In this document: positions 5,568 through 6,143 of the stretch, in pieces
Layout of the letters: each line of letters begins with the position of its first letter
Position numbering within the stretch: position 1 is the first letter of the stretch
Source of the DNA: an uncultured Burkholderiaceae bacterium
Lineage (GTDB): Bacteria; Pseudomonadota; Gammaproteobacteria; Burkholderiales; Burkholderiaceae_C
NCBI GenBank assembly: GCA_938022295.1
Contig: CALIDR010000103.1
Span: 1-6,143, forward strand
DNA length: 6,143 bases
Reading direction: 5' to 3'
Notes under the pieces: model-generated
The model's input: only the letters and a program-made list of their open reading frames with translations
Told to the model about the DNA's origin: nothing
Databases searched by the model: none
Position numbers and translations under genes: made by a program

Positions 5568-6143
5568 TCAGAACCGCTCGAACGGCCCGAGGTAACGCCA
5601 CTGCCCCGGCGGCAGCTTGCCGAGCGGGACGCGGCCGATGCGCACGCGTTTCAGCCCGACGACCTTCAGCCCCACCGCCTCGCACATGCGCCGGATCTGG
5701 CGCTTGCGCCCCTCGCGCAGCACGAAGCGCAGCTGGTCCTCGTTGGCGCGGCTGACGCGCGCCGGCTTCAGCGGCCGGCCGTCGAGCTCCAGGCCGTGGC
5801 GCAGGCGCTCGAGCGCCGCGTCGGGCACCGCGCCGCCGCCAGCGACCTCGACGCGCACGAGGTACTCCTTCTCGATCGCCGAGTCGTCGCCGATCAGCGC
5901 CTTGGCCACGCGCCCGTCCTGCGTCAGCACGAGCAGGCCGGTGGAGTCGATGTCGAGCCGCCCGGCCGGCGCGAGCCCGCGCAGGTGCCCCGGGTGGAAC
6001 GCGATGCGCGTCGGATCGCCAGCCCAGCGGTTGGCCGGCGTCACGAGCACCGATGCCGGCTCGTAGCCGTCCTCGGCCTGGCCGCTGACGTAGCCCACCG
6101 GCTTGTGCAGCAGGATCGTGACGCGGCGCGCCTGGTCGCGCCG
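5568..6143 (-). CDS. rRNA pseudouridine synthase, RluB/RluE/RluF family (RluF-like), 5' partial
   Basis: Enzyme that isomerises a specific uridine in rRNA to pseudouridine. The frame is open to the right edge, so the gene starts outside the window. 191 residues are visible and include the catalytic domain to its natural end. The visible part opens with the conserved strand LLHKPVGYVS. The catalytic aspartate is in GRLDIDSTGLL (codon 5952-5954), followed by EKEYLV and the family signature REGRKRQIRRMCE near the C-terminus. The protein ends soon after WRYLGPF. The missing part would be expected to hold an S4 RNA-binding domain. Sequence around HKPVGYVSGQ and the Arg-rich signature points to the RluF branch (E. 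coli RluF modifies 23S U2604), but RluB/RluE-like specificity cannot be excluded. A GTG at 6098 is not the start because homology continues upstream of it. It converges with the small secreted protein gene, leaving 21 bp between stops. Confidence 0.92.
   Translation of the reverse strand, partial: RRDQARRVTILLHKPVGYVSGQAEDGYEPASVLVTPANRWAGDPTRIAFHPGHLRGLAPAGRLDIDSTGLLVLTQDGRVAKALIGDDSAIEKEYLVRVEVAGGGAVPDAALERLRHGLELDGRPLKPARVSRANEDQLRFVLREGRKRQIRRMCEAVGLKVVGLKRVRIGRVPLGKLPPGQWRYLGPFERF

Noticed and set aside
1..6143. Mobile element, CRISPR array, tRNA or phage remnant
   Set aside because: No transposase or integrase motifs, regularly spaced repeats, tRNA-like cloverleaf or abrupt composition change were seen.

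Overview
The window is about 6.1 kb of very GC-rich DNA, with G or C at most third codon positions. It is packed with ordinary-looking chromosomal genes and has almost no spacer. A ThrH-type phosphatase, a GhrB-like hydroxyacid dehydrogenase, an RluF-like pseudouridine synthase and a Tat-exported IorAB-type molybdenum hydroxylase together suggest a betaproteobacterium, probably Burkholderiales of the Rubrivivax/Leptothrix kind. That placement is inferred from protein resemblance and composition; no rRNA or other marker gene is present.

Layout from left to right. (1) 1-675, plus strand: the C-terminal two thirds of a GhrB/GyaR-like 2-hydroxyacid dehydrogenase, cut by the left edge. (2) 706-1629, plus strand: a four-helix membrane protein of unknown function, 30 bp after the dehydrogenase. 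(3) 4259 down to 1642, minus strand: a two-gene operon with an ATGA overlap. It encodes a small [2Fe-2S] subunit and a Tat-signal molybdopterin-binding subunit of an isoquinoline 1-oxidoreductase/aldehyde dehydrogenase type enzyme. (4) 4260-4443: a 184-bp divergent control region. It holds a good sigma70-like promoter for the hydroxylase operon, a perfect 13-bp inverted repeat and a weaker promoter candidate for the rightward genes. (5) 4444-5085, plus strand: thrH, a phosphoserine phosphatase/homoserine phosphotransferase. Its stop overlaps the GTG start of a small secreted protein with a calcium-loop-like motif (5082-5546). (6) 6143 down to 5568, minus strand: the C-terminal part of an rRNA pseudouridine synthase, cut by the right edge.

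How the genes work together: the only clear functional unit is the molybdenum hydroxylase pair, whose two subunits should form one periplasmic enzyme carrying electrons from the molybdenum site through two [2Fe-2S] clusters. No FAD subunit, cytochrome c or XdhC-type maturation gene is next to it in this window. thrH and its overlapping partner are probably co-translated, but no shared function is evident. The rest look like unrelated single genes. I see no mobile element, CRISPR array, tRNA, rRNA or defence cassette, and nothing that clearly amounts to an undescribed system. The most open items are the four-helix membrane protein, the thrH-coupled secreted protein and the hairpin-rich divergent control region.
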